A stretch of 64,000 bases of DNA. It comes from VRUE01 sp963695835 (lineage in GTDB: Bacteria > Actinomycetota > Thermoleophilia > Solirubrobacterales > 70-9). Position numbers and translations under genes: made by a program. Positions within the stretch are counted from its first letter, which is position 1, and every line of letters starts with the position of its first letter. Shown in pieces: positions 1 through 9,621 of this stretch. The stretch covers positions 620,001 to 684,000 of the forward strand of contig CAVOHR010000001.1 in the NCBI GenBank assembly GCA_963695835.1, given 5' to 3'. The notes beneath the pieces were generated by a model. That model was not told where the DNA came from, ran no database searches, and worked only from the letters and a program-made list of their open reading frames with translations.

Positions 1-1
1 G

Positions 2-1177
2 GTCTCACCGGCGCTCGACGCGGTCGTGATGCGGGCGCTGGAGAAGGATCCCGGGCAGCGCTTCCAGAGCGCCGAGGCGTTCATCTCGGCGCTCGACGCG
101 GCGATGCGCGAACCCGGCGCCGAGCACGGCGGCACCGCCGCCTTCGCGCCGCTGCCGCCGCCGGTGGTCGGTCCGGAGGAGGCCGCCGCCGAGCCCGAAC
201 CGGAGGAGGGGGAGGCGCGCCGCAAGCGGCGCCGGCGGATCTGGATCGCCGTCGCCGTCGCGGCGCTGATCGGCCTGCTGATCGGCTTTGCCCTGACCCG
301 CGACATCACGACCGAGGTGCCCGACGTGACCGGCAACCAGCTCGGCGTGGCGATCGCCCTGCTCGAACAGAACGGCTTCACGGTCGGCGACGTCAACCGG
401 GTGCAGCGCGAAGTCGCCGCCAACACCGTGCTCGAGCAGGACCCGGCCGCATCGCCCCCGGCGGCCGAAGCGAACCTCGACTGCGCCTTCCTCAGCTTCT
501 TCTGCTCGAAGCCGAAGGTGGCGCTGACGGTCAGCGCCGGCCCTGGCAGCGCCAGGGTGCCGGGGACCGCCGGCCTGAGCCGGGAAGAAGCGGTCGCGCA
601 GCTGGACGGAGCGGGCTTCGAAGCGCAGGTCGAACAGGTCAACTCGGAAAGGGTCGAAGCCGGCCAGGTGATCCACTCCGAACCGTCCGGCGGGCAGACT
701 GCGACCCGCGGCTCGACCGTCGTCCTCTTCGTCTCCAAGGGCCAGAGGCTGGTCAGGGTGCCGGTCCTGGTCGGCACCCAGCGGGCGGTCGCGGTGCAGC
801 AGATCCGCGGTCTCGGCCTCGTGCCCGGCGTCGAAGAAGAAGAAAGCGCCAAGCCGGCCGGCGAGGTGATCCGCCAGGCACCGAGCGCCGGCTCGGAGCT
901 GCCGCGCGGGTCGGGCGTCGCGGTCGTCGTCTCCGCGGGGGAACGCAAGGCGAAGGTGCCGAACGTGATCGGCAGGGAACGGCGCGAAGCGGTGGAGACG
1001 CTGCGCCAGGCCGGGCTCGACCCGAGCGTGCGCGAAGAAGCGACCGAAGTGCCGTCGCAGGTCGGCCGGGTGACCGACCAGTTCCCGCCGCCCGGCTCGG
1101 AAGTGGAAGCCGGCAGCGCGGTGGCCGTGGTGGTCGGCAAGGCGGCGCCGGAAGCCGCGGAAGCGGAATCCGAATGA
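2..1177 (+). CDS. Ser/Thr protein kinase with PASTA repeats, C-terminal part
   Basis: The reading frame is open from the window edge, so the kinase lobe is cut off. The first visible residues (ALDAVVMRALEKDPGQRF) are the end of a Hanks-type kinase domain. A basic stretch and one membrane helix (IWIAVAVAALIGLLIGFAL) follow, then four extracellular PASTA repeats, recognisable by VPDVTG, VPGTAG, VPVLVG and VPNVIG. This is the PknB/StkP layout: PASTA repeats bind peptidoglycan fragments and the inner kinase controls wall growth. The stop overlaps the start of the D-Ala-D-Ala ligase gene by four bases, so the two are translationally coupled and share a role in the cell wall. Confidence 0.93.
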   Translation, partial: VSPALDAVVMRALEKDPGQRFQSAEAFISALDAAMREPGAEHGGTAAFAPLPPPVVGPEEAAAEPEPEEGEARRKRRRRIWIAVAVAALIGLLIGFALTRDITTEVPDVTGNQLGVAIALLEQNGFTVGDVNRVQREVAANTVLEQDPAASPPAAEANLDCAFLSFFCSKPKVALTVSAGPGSARVPGTAGLSREEAVAQLDGAGFEAQVEQVNSERVEAGQVIHSEPSGGQTATRGSTVVLFVSKGQRLVRVPVLVGTQRAVAVQQIRGLGLVPGVEEEESAKPAGEVIRQAPSAGSELPRGSGVAVVVSAGERKAKVPNVIGRERREAVETLRQAGLDPSVREEATEVPSQVGRVTDQFPPPGSEVEAGSAVAVVVGKAAPEAAEAESE

Positions 1178-2139
1178 GGGTCGCGGTGCTGAGCGGCGGC
1201 CGCTCCTCCGAGCACGAGGTCTCGCTGCGCTCGGGCGAGGCGGTCGCCCGCGGCCTCGAGCGGGCCGGCCACGAGGCGCTGCGGGTGACGATCGCGCGCG
1301 ACGGCTCCTGGGCCTTCCACGGAGCTCCGGTCGAGCTGGTACCGGCCGCCGGCCTGGCCGGCGCCGATGTCGCCTTCCCCGCCCTGCACGGCCCGTTCGG
1401 CGAGGACGGCAGCGTCCAGGGAGTGCTCGAGTGGCTCGACCTCCCCTACGTCGGCTCCGACGTGCTCGCCTCGGCCGTCTGCATGGACAAGCTGACCCTG
1501 AAGCGGCTGTTCGCCGAGCGCGGCCTGCCACAGGTCGACTTCGCCGCCGCCGGCGAGGACGGCTGGCGCGAGCGCTGCGAGGCGATGGGCCTGCCGCTCT
1601 GGGTGAAGCCCTCGCGGCTCGGCTCGAGCGTCGGGATCAGCCGCGTCGACGCGCTCGCCGACCTCGACGCGGCGGTCGAGCTGGCCCGCCGCCACGACCC
1701 GCGGGTGATCGTCGAGGCCCACGCCCGCGGGCGCGAGGTCGAGTGCTCGCTGCTCGGCAACGAGCGGGTCGAGGCCTCGCTGCCGGGCGAGGTGATCGCC
1801 CACGGCGACTGGTACGACTACGAGACCAAGTACAGCGACGGCGGCATGGAGCTGGTCGTCCCGGCGCCGATCCCCGCCGAGCAGGCCTCCCGCCTGCGCG
1901 AGCTGGCGATCCGCGCCTTCGAGCTGGGCGGCTGCGCCGGCCTCGCCCGCTGCGACTTCTTCGTCGAGCCCGGCGGCGAGGTCCTCGTCAACGAGGTCAA
2001 CACGATGCCCGGCTTCACCGAGACCAGCGTCTACGCCAAGCTCTGGGAGGCGAGCGGCATCCCCTACCCCGACCTCTGCGACCGCCTCGTCCACCTGGCC
2101 GTAGAGCGCCACGAGAAATCCCGCTCCTACGAGTTCTGA
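1174..2139 (+). CDS. ddl: D-alanine--D-alanine ligase
   Basis: ATP-grasp ligase that joins two D-alanines for the peptidoglycan stem peptide; cytoplasmic. The 321-residue length fits the family. Visible motifs are GGRSSEHEVSLRSG at the N-terminus, PALHGPFGEDGS near residue 70, the CMDK segment, KPSRLGSSVGIS in the ATP-grasp region, and the metal and product-binding end NEVNTMPGFTETS. The ATG start overlaps the preceding kinase stop (ATGA). It is convergent with a second kinase gene. Placement beside a PASTA kinase is functionally coherent because both act on wall precursors. Confidence 0.96.
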   Translation: MRVAVLSGGRSSEHEVSLRSGEAVARGLERAGHEALRVTIARDGSWAFHGAPVELVPAAGLAGADVAFPALHGPFGEDGSVQGVLEWLDLPYVGSDVLASAVCMDKLTLKRLFAERGLPQVDFAAAGEDGWRERCEAMGLPLWVKPSRLGSSVGISRVDALADLDAAVELARRHDPRVIVEAHARGREVECSLLGNERVEASLPGEVIAHGDWYDYETKYSDGGMELVVPAPIPAEQASRLRELAIRAFELGGCAGLARCDFFVEPGGEVLVNEVNTMPGFTETSVYAKLWEASGIPYPDLCDRLVHLAVERHEKSRSYEF

Positions 2140-2163
2140 GGCGAGAACCCCCCGCGCGAAAGG

Positions 2164-3671
2164 TCAGCCGAGCAGTTCGATGTCGCTGATCTCTACCTGG
2201 TAGCCGCCGTACTGGTCCTGGGCTTCGGAGGCCTTGGTGAACCAGAGGAGGAAGTAGGTGGACGGGCGGGTGACATCGAGGTCGATCTCCTGGTTCGTCG
2301 CGGCGTCTTCGACCTCGCCGGCCGGTTCGTCCCAGCCGGAGAGGTCCGAGGGGGGCCCGGCGGGGGCGGCGAAGACCTGGGCGTCCCAGCCGGGGGTGGG
2401 GCTGCGGACGATCATCCTCGACGGGGTGGCCGGCGAGGTGGTGGTGACGTAGACGCCAACCCCCGGGTCGGGGCCGGTCTTCGTCCCGGCGAAGGTCGGC
2501 GAGTCGTAGTGCTCCGTTTCCCACGAGGTCCCGGTCGGGTCGCCGTCGATCGCCAGCCGGACCTTGCTGCCGACCTCTTCTCCGTCGCCCTGCGGGTCGT
2601 AGTCGGTGGCCGAGGAGATCGCCGCCGGCGGTCCCTTGCCCCTGTTGGCGCCGCCGCCGCCGATCCCGCTGGAGATCAGCTGCACGGCGAGCAGGGCGCC
2701 GCCGCCGAGCAGCAGCAGGACGACGATCGCCGCCCACGACCAGCGCGCCCGCCCGGAGAGCTTGCGCTTCGGCGGCGGCACCGCGTCGAGCACGCTGGTC
2801 GCCTCGCCGCTGGTCGAGCCGGCCCGCGCCGCCTCGACCTCGAGCGCCGTCTCGAGGTCGTCGATCATCTCGCCGATCGACTGGTAGCGATCGGCCGGGT
2901 TCTTGGTGGTCGCCCGCTCGACCACCAGCGCCACCGCGGCCGAGACCTCGGGCCGGCGGCGCTGCACGTCGGGCAGCTCCTCGTTGACGTGTTTCATCGC
3001 CACCCCGACCTGGCTGTCGGCGTGGAAGGGGACCTGGCCGACCAGCATCTCGTAGAGGACGACGCCGAGCGAGTAGATGTCGGAGCGCGGGTCGACGCCG
3101 CGGCCCATCGCCTGCTCGGGGGCGACGTAGTCGGTCGTGCCGAGCACCCGCCCGGTGGCGGTGACGCCGTCCTGTTCGAGCTGGCGGGAGATCCCGAAGT
3201 CGGTCAGCTTGGCGCGGCCCTCCTCGTCGATCAGGACGTTCTGCGGCTTGATGTCGCGGTGGACCATGTTGCGGGAGTGGGCGACGCTGAGGCCGCGCGC
3301 GACCTCGATCGCGTAGGCGATCGCGTCCTGGGTGTCGAGCGCGCCGATCCGCCCGATCCGCTGCTTCAGCGTCTCGCCCTTGACGTACTCGAAGACGATG
3401 TAGGGGTAGCCGCCGTCCTCGCCGGCGTCGATCACCGAGACGACGTTGGGATGGGAGAGCTTGGCGACCGCCCGCGCCTCCTGGCGGAAGCGCTGCAGCT
3501 GATCCTCCTGCTCGGACATCTCGCGGTGCATCACCTTGACCGCGACCGGCCGGTCGAGCGTCTCGTCGCGGGCCAGGTAGACGGTCGACATGCCGCCGCT
3601 GCCCAGCTTCGCCTCCAGCCGGTAGCGGCCGGACAGCACGGTGCCGATCATCGAGCTCGAGGGGCGGGCGG

Positions 3672-3675
<4 letters not shown>
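2164..3675 (-). CDS. Ser/Thr protein kinase with extracellular C-terminal domain
   Basis: Complete membrane kinase of 503 residues. The N-terminal catalytic domain (about residues 15-280) has the glycine loop GSGGMSTVYLA, the VAVKVM lysine, the catalytic loop HRDIKPQN and the DFG metal site. One membrane helix near residue 315 leads to an outer domain of about 160 residues with no PASTA repeats. That domain resembles the discoidin-like ectodomains seen in actinobacterial kinases, but this assignment is from general appearance only. The start overlaps the purM stop by four bases, so it is probably cotranscribed with purM. Substrates are not predictable from sequence. Confidence 0.92.
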
Positions 3676-4679
<1,004 letters not shown>

Positions 4680-4693
4680 AACCAATCCCCCCC

Positions 4694-4735
4694 CTGTTCC
4701 TTATCGGCAAATAATGAGGAAAGGGAACAGCGGAG
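4694..4735 (-). promoter_or_regulatory. Leader hairpin, palindrome family C copy 1
   Basis: Read on the minus strand, the arms CTCCGCTGTTCC and AAGGAACAG enclose a loop containing TTGCCGA. The same element in the same orientation relative to the next gene occurs at 17236-17282. It lies between the uppP stop and the purM ribosome-binding site, so it could end uppP transcripts or act in the purM leader. Confidence 0.6.
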
Positions 4736-4752
4736 GGTTGCTTGGGGGAGTC

Positions 4753-5562
4753 TCACCGGCGCAGCTTCGCAAGAACGGCGGCGGCGAGGGCGGCTCGGTA
4801 GGCGGCGTAGGGCCAGAGCGCGCGGTCGCGCTCGACCAGCCCGATCAGGCGCTGCGAGGCGAGGGTCGAGGCGAAGGAGGCGGCGACGCCGATCGCCATC
4901 GAGCGGCGCAGGGAGGGGGAGGCGCCGCGGCGCCGCAGGCGCACTCCCTTGAGGATCGTCGCGCCGACGATGATCGGCAGGGCGATCGTGCGCGAGAGCA
5001 GGTTCGCCTGGTCGCGGGAGAAGCGCCGCCAGCGGGCCGCCGCCAGGGTGACGCCGTTGCGCGAGACGCCCGGGGCCAGCGCCGCCGCCTGGGCGACGCC
5101 CAGGGCCAGGCCATCGGCGGCCGTCGCGTCGCCGCGGCCGCGCTGCTGCGGCCTCCTGTCTGCGATCAGCATTGCCACCGCGCCCGCCAGCAGCCCCAGC
5201 GCCGTCGCCAGCGGGCCGCCGAGCCGCCGCTCGATCGGCCGCTCCAGCGTGTAGCCGACCGCCGCCGCCGGCAGGAAGGAGAGGCCGAGGACGACCGCCC
5301 GCCGGCCGTCGAAGGAGCGCAGCTCCTCGGCGATCGTCCGCCGCTGGCCGATCAGCAGCGCCGCGGCGGCGCCGGCGTGCAGCGCCACCTCGAAGCTCTT
5401 GCGCACCTCCGGGTCGAGCTTCTCCCAGTCCCAGCCGGCGAGCCAGGGAAGCAGCACGATGTGGGCCGAGCTGGAGACCGGCAGCAGCTCCGCCGGGCCC
5501 TGGACGATCCCCAGCGCGAGCGCCCGGCGCGCCGGGATCCTGCCCTCGGGCTCCGCGCTCAA
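4753..5562 (-). CDS. uppP: Undecaprenyl-diphosphate phosphatase
   Basis: Multi-spanning membrane phosphatase that recycles undecaprenyl pyrophosphate, the lipid carrier for peptidoglycan and surface polysaccharide. Diagnostic motifs are LGIVQGPAELLPVSSSAH near the N-terminus and PGVSRNGVTLAAA in the second half, which carry the catalytic Glu, Ser, His and Arg. The 269-residue length is normal. The TTG start overlaps the DedA stop (TTGA), the only arrangement that keeps the first motif at the expected distance. It forms an operon with the DedA gene, which suits a shared role in lipid-carrier and membrane handling. Confidence 0.93.
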   Translation of the reverse strand: MSAEPEGRIPARRALALGIVQGPAELLPVSSSAHIVLLPWLAGWDWEKLDPEVRKSFEVALHAGAAAALLIGQRRTIAEELRSFDGRRAVVLGLSFLPAAAVGYTLERPIERRLGGPLATALGLLAGAVAMLIADRRPQQRGRGDATAADGLALGVAQAAALAPGVSRNGVTLAAARWRRFSRDQANLLSRTIALPIIVGATILKGVRLRRRGASPSLRRSMAIGVAASFASTLASQRLIGLVERDRALWPYAAYRAALAAAVLAKLRR

Positions 5563-6251
5563 GGAGCCGGCTCGGCCTCGACTGCCCGCTCGTCCTCCGC
5601 GGTCCCCGCGCCGGCGCCGCCGCCGCGCCGCCGCCGGGTCAGCAGGTAGACGATCCCGGCGACGACCGCCGCCAGCACCGCGTAGTCGAGGTAGCCGAGG
5701 TTGTGCCGCCAGTGCTCCCAGTTGTCGCCGACGCTGCGGCCGACCAGGGCCAGCATCAGCACCCAGGGGAGCGAGCCGGCCAGGGTGAAGACGGTGAAGC
5801 GCCAGAACGGCATCCGCGCGACGCCCGCCGGCAGCGAGATGAAGGTGCGGATGATCGGCAGCATGCGGGTGAAGAAGACGGTCGCGTCGCCGTAGCGCTT
5901 GAACCAGTCGTCGGCCCATTTCAGGTGCTTGGGACTGATGTGGATCAGCCGGTTGCGTTCGAGCAGGTCGAGCCGGGCGAAGTAGCCGACGGCGTAGGCG
6001 ATCCACGAGCCGGCCAGGTTGCCGAGCACGCCGGCGGCGACGATCCCGAACAGCGTCAGTTCGCCTTTGTGGACGCTGAAGCCGGCGAACAGCATGATCG
6101 CCTCGCTCGGCACCGGGATGCAGGCCGACTCGAGCGTCATCAGCACGAAGACGCCGGCGACGCCGGCCGAGCCGATGAATTCGGTGGCGACGTCGACCAC
6201 CGGTTCGACGACCTTGTCGGAGATGCTGGCCAGGAAGAGGAAGCTCTGCAT
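5559..6251 (-). CDS. DedA family membrane protein
   Basis: SNARE-associated/DedA-type integral membrane protein of about 230 residues. It contains the family signatures E(S)ACIPVPSEAIMLFAGF near residue 50, GNLAGSWIAYAVGYFAR, and the basic FTRMLPIIRTFISLPAGVARM motif region. Family members support membrane homeostasis, and some flip undecaprenyl phosphate, which would fit cotranscription with uppP. The start at MQSFLFLASI is preferred over an upstream ATG because it leaves room for a promoter divergent from the 6307 gene. The hydrophilic C-terminal tail is rich in Arg and Ala. Confidence 0.9.
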   Translation of the reverse strand: MQSFLFLASISDKVVEPVVDVATEFIGSAGVAGVFVLMTLESACIPVPSEAIMLFAGFSVHKGELTLFGIVAAGVLGNLAGSWIAYAVGYFARLDLLERNRLIHISPKHLKWADDWFKRYGDATVFFTRMLPIIRTFISLPAGVARMPFWRFTVFTLAGSLPWVLMLALVGRSVGDNWEHWRHNLGYLDYAVLAAVVAGIVYLLTRRRRGGGAGAGTAEDERAVEAEPAP

Positions 6252-6306
6252 GCGCGAAGCCGGGATTGTAGGTGGGACGGTGACCAGCAACTAAACTCGG
6301 CAGGTC

Positions 6307-8208
6307 GTGATGCACCGGTTGAACCACCCCGTCTACCGCAACCGGGTCCTCCAGATGGCCGCCGACGCGCTCCTCGTGTCGCTCGCCTTCTACCTGGCGT
6401 TCCGGCTGCGCTTCCTCGACGAAGGCCTGCCGCACCGCTACCAGGTCCTCTTCCTCCAGGCGGTCGCCTTCGTCGCCGCCGGCAAGGTCGCGGTCTTCGC
6501 CGCCTTCGGCCTCTACCAGAAGTGGTGGCGCTACGTCAGCGGCCGCGACTTCCTCACCATCGTCCGCGCGGTCGCCGTCGCCAGCGCGATTCTGATCGTC
6601 GTCTCCTCCGTCTTCAAGCCCTTCCACCACGCGGTGCCGCGCTCGGTCGAGGTGATGGACTTCATCCTCACCATGCTGCTGGTCGCCGGCGCCCGGCTGG
6701 CGGTGCGGCTGATCGTCGAGCGCCCCAGCCACGGCCACCGCCTGCCCAAGCACGAGGTGCTGGTGATCGGCGCCGGCTCCGGCGGCCAGATGGTGGTCCG
6801 CGAGATGCAGCTCAACCCCAACCTCGGCGCCACCGCGATCGGCTTCGTCGACGACGACGCACGCAAGCGGGGGATGCGGATGCTCGGCCTCAAGGTGCTG
6901 GGGACAACCGCGCAGATCGAGACGATCCTCGACGAGACCGAGCCCGACGAGGTGGTGATCGCGATCCCCTCGGCGCCGGGGACGCTGCGCGCCAGGGTCG
7001 TCGTCGCCTGCCGCGAGCGCGAGATCCGCGTCCGCACCCTGCCGACCGTGTTCGAGCTGCTGCGCGGCGGCGTCCAGCTCAACAAGCAGCTGCGCGACGT
7101 CCAGGTCGAGGACGTGCTCGGCCGCGACCCGATCGTCGTCGAGCTCGACCGGGTCGGCGCCTACCTGCGCGACCGCATCGTCCTCGTCACCGGCGCCGGC
7201 GGCTCGATCGGCGCCGAGCTCTGCCGCCAGATCGCCCGCGTCAACCCGCGCCTGCTGGTGATGCTCGACCACGCCGAGGACAACCTGTTCGAGATCGAGC
7301 GCGAGATGGTCGACGAGCGCCACTTCAGCAACGTCGAGGCGGTGCTCGCCGACTGCAAGGAGCCGCACCGGATGCTGGAGACGATGCAGCGCTTCAAGCC
7401 CGGGGTCGTCTTCCACGCGGCCGCCTACAAGCACGTGCCGCTGATGGAGGCCAACCCGCTGGAGGCGGTGCGCAACAACGCGCTCGCGACCCGGATCACC
7501 GCCGACACCGCGGCCGCTTCGCAGGTCGAGCGCTTCGTCCTGATCTCGACCGACAAGGCGGTCAACCCGAAGACCGTGATGGGCGCCTCGAAGGCGATGG
7601 CCGAGTGGATCGTCGAGGCCGCCGGCCACAAGCACCCCGGCACCCGCTTCGCCAGCGTCCGCTTCGGCAACGTGCTCGCCTCCTCGGGCAGCGTCGTGCC
7701 GATCTTCCGTGGCCAGATCGAGCGCGGCGGGCCGGTCACCGTCACCCACCCGGAGATGTCCCGCTACTTCATGACGATCCCCGAGGCGGTGCAGCTGGTG
7801 ATCCGCGCCGGCGACATCGGCGCCGGCAGGGGCGAGGTCTTCGTGCTCGACATGGGCGAGCCGGTGAAGATCGTCGACCTCGCCCGGAACATGATCCGCC
7901 TCGCCGGCTACGAGCCGGGGGCGGAGATCGCGATCGAGTTCACCCAGCCGCGGCCGGGGGAGAAGCTGCACGAGCAGCTGTTCGGCACGGCAGAGGAGCC
8001 GCGGCCGACCGCCGCCAAGCGGATCCACCGCGCGGTGCGGGCGACGCCGCTCGATCCCGAGTGGGTCGAGGCGACGCTGAATTCGCTCGAGCACCTGGTG
8101 ATGGCCGGCGACGAGGCCAACTTGGCGGAACGGGTGGTCGAGCTGACCACCGACGGGGTCTCCGCGCCCGATCCCGGCGCGATCGAGCACCGCCCCCCGG
8201 CCAGGTAG
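6307..8208 (+). CDS. Membrane nucleoside-diphosphate-sugar 4,6-dehydratase (CapD/PglF/FlaA1-like)
   Basis: Large polysaccharide-biosynthesis protein of 633 residues. Four N-terminal membrane helices (about 1-125) are followed by a first Rossmann domain (VIGAGSGGQMVVREM) and a catalytic SDR domain with the NAD motif TGAGGSIGAEL near residue 296. The active-site region reads ISTDKAVNPKTVMGASK, the form found in long PglF/WbpM-type dehydratases that replace the usual Tyr by Met. The usual substrate is UDP-GlcNAc, giving the 4-keto-6-deoxy sugar. It heads the surface-polysaccharide cluster; the matching aminotransferase is not in this window. Confidence 0.92.
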   Translation: MMHRLNHPVYRNRVLQMAADALLVSLAFYLAFRLRFLDEGLPHRYQVLFLQAVAFVAAGKVAVFAAFGLYQKWWRYVSGRDFLTIVRAVAVASAILIVVSSVFKPFHHAVPRSVEVMDFILTMLLVAGARLAVRLIVERPSHGHRLPKHEVLVIGAGSGGQMVVREMQLNPNLGATAIGFVDDDARKRGMRMLGLKVLGTTAQIETILDETEPDEVVIAIPSAPGTLRARVVVACREREIRVRTLPTVFELLRGGVQLNKQLRDVQVEDVLGRDPIVVELDRVGAYLRDRIVLVTGAGGSIGAELCRQIARVNPRLLVMLDHAEDNLFEIEREMVDERHFSNVEAVLADCKEPHRMLETMQRFKPGVVFHAAAYKHVPLMEANPLEAVRNNALATRITADTAAASQVERFVLISTDKAVNPKTVMGASKAMAEWIVEAAGHKHPGTRFASVRFGNVLASSGSVVPIFRGQIERGGPVTVTHPEMSRYFMTIPEAVQLVIRAGDIGAGRGEVFVLDMGEPVKIVDLARNMIRLAGYEPGAEIAIEFTQPRPGEKLHEQLFGTAEEPRPTAAKRIHRAVRATPLDPEWVEATLNSLEHLVMAGDEANLAERVVELTTDGVSAPDPGAIEHRPPAR

Positions 8209-8304
8209 CGCTGCAACCCGGCCGTTCGGCCGGCGCTCTCCGGCTCGGCCTCAGACGCCGAAACGCTCGTCGGAGCCGCCATCCCCAATATCCTGCGGCG
8301 GCTC

Positions 8305-9096
8305 GTGGAACTCATCAAGGAAATCGGGGCCTTCGCCGGCCTGGTCGCATTCCTCGGCCTCGCCGTCCTCGCTCTGCTGTCGTTCGCGCAGGGGCGCGAC
8401 ATCCGCCGCCTGCGCGAGTGGGCGGGCTCGGCGCCGGAGCGAGACGCGGAGCGCAAGGAGTCGACCTCGGCCGCCGCCCAGGAACGGGCGGAGGAGATGC
8501 GCAAGCTGGACGAGGCGCGCGAAGCGGAGCGGCGGGCGGCGGACCTGCGCGAGCAGCGGCGCGAGCGGCGCGAGGCCGGCCTACCCGAACTGACCCGGGG
8601 CGAGCGCTTCCGCGACCGCTTCGGGGCCGCCGGCGAGGGTGGAGGCGGGTTCGCCGCCCGGCTCGGCCGGCCGCGCTACCTGGTCGCGATCTTCGTCGTC
8701 CTGCTGCTGATCGCCGGCGGGGTCGCCTTCGCGACTCTGCACGGGTCGGGCGGCGAGGGCGGCGGCAAGGACGGCAAGCAGGCCGCCCATGCCGTCAAGG
8801 CGAGCGAAATCGAGGTCTCGGTCCTCAACGGCACCGCCGTGCCGGGGCTGGCGGCCACCTTCGGCGACAGAGTCGAGCGCCACGGCTTCCGGCTCGGCGC
8901 CGTCACCAACAGCAGCTCCAGCTTCGCCGAAAGCATCGTCATGTTCGACCGGGGTCGGGGCCGTGAGGCGCACCGGGTGGCCGCAGCGCTGGAAATCCCG
9001 CTGGTGCGCCCGATGTCGCCGGACATCTCCTCCGCGTCGGCCGGCGCCCCGGTTGCGGTCGTGATCGGCGAGGACAATGCCTCGTCGGCGGGTTGA
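8305..9096 (+). CDS. Membrane protein with LytR C-terminal domain
   Basis: Protein of 263 residues from a GTG start. It has an N-terminal membrane helix (LVAFLGLAVLALLSF), a long charged coiled-coil-like stretch (residues 30-110), a second membrane helix (YLVAIFVVLLLIAGGVAFAT) and an extracellular LytR_C domain beginning EIEVSVLNGTAVPGLA. LytR_C domains occur in wall-polymer ligases and as stand-alone cell-envelope proteins; the catalytic LytR-CpsA-Psr domain is absent here. It lies in the polysaccharide cluster and overlaps the next gene by 20 bases, so both are probably cotranscribed. The role is inferred to be at the cell envelope, not shown. Confidence 0.8.
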   Translation: MELIKEIGAFAGLVAFLGLAVLALLSFAQGRDIRRLREWAGSAPERDAERKESTSAAAQERAEEMRKLDEAREAERRAADLREQRRERREAGLPELTRGERFRDRFGAAGEGGGGFAARLGRPRYLVAIFVVLLLIAGGVAFATLHGSGGEGGGKDGKQAAHAVKASEIEVSVLNGTAVPGLAATFGDRVERHGFRLGAVTNSSSSFAESIVMFDRGRGREAHRVAAALEIPLVRPMSPDISSASAGAPVAVVIGEDNASSAG

Positions 9097-9574
9097 GGGA
9101 ACCCCTAACGTCGCCGCGGTCGTCTTCGCGCTGCTCGTCGTCGCCACGGCCGCCGCCTTCGCCTGGTCGCAGCGGCTCAAGCGCGACCCGCTGGTGCTCG
9201 ACAAAGTCGGCTTCGTCGCGGTTCCGCGCGTCCATCGGCACGTCCCTGTGGTCCGCAGCTTCACGCCGAACGGCGACTGCCGCTTCGACAGGGAGCGGAT
9301 CCGCTTCCGCGTGACCGTGTCCGATCACGGCGACGTTCAGATCGTCAAGCCGGGCGGGGGGCTGGTGGTCACCCTCGCCCGCGACGCCTACCTGAAGCGC
9401 TACACGTTCTTCACCTTCTACTGGGACGGTCGCACGCGCGACGACGGCACCGCGCCGCCCGGCCGCTACAAGCTGCGGGTCAAGCTGCTCGGGGAGGAAC
9501 GGACGCTGGTCCCCGGCGGCGTTATGCGCCTGCACCGGTCGCCGCGCCGCCGGGCGCCGGGGTGCCCAAGATGA
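9077..9574 (+). CDS. Secreted or anchored protein with FlgD-like Ig fold
   Basis: Protein of 165 residues with an N-terminal membrane segment (VAAVVFALLVVATAAAFAW) and a single outer domain. The segment FTPNGDCRFDRERIRF, followed by FYWDGRTRDDGTAPPGRYKLRV, is the pattern of FlgD/CHU_C-type Ig-like domains, which typically act as spacers or binding modules outside the membrane. It overlaps the LytR_C gene by 20 bases and is followed within 30 bases by the Wzy-like gene. No enzymatic motif is visible. Function is unknown beyond an envelope location. Confidence 0.72.
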   Translation: MPRRRVEGTPNVAAVVFALLVVATAAAFAWSQRLKRDPLVLDKVGFVAVPRVHRHVPVVRSFTPNGDCRFDRERIRFRVTVSDHGDVQIVKPGGGLVVTLARDAYLKRYTFFTFYWDGRTRDDGTAPPGRYKLRVKLLGEERTLVPGGVMRLHRSPRRRAPGCPR

Positions 9575-9578
9575 GCGC

Positions 9579-9621
9579 CCGTGTCGCCTTTGTATCGCTA
9601 TGCGGCGAACAGGCGACACGG
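9579..9621 (+). promoter_or_regulatory. Hairpin around the Wzy-like start codon
   Basis: The 11-base arms CCGTGTCGCCT and AGGCGACACGG are perfectly complementary, and the loop holds the ATG at 9600. If that ATG is used, the start would be presented in a hairpin loop. If initiation is further downstream, the hairpin is simply in the leader. Confidence 0.4.

Noticed and set aside
4753..8966. Very long open frames on both strands (over 1,100 codons)
   Set aside because: They are high-GC shadow frames of uppP, the DedA gene and the CapD-like gene; low-complexity Arg/Ala/Gly/Asp content and no domains beyond the real uppP end.
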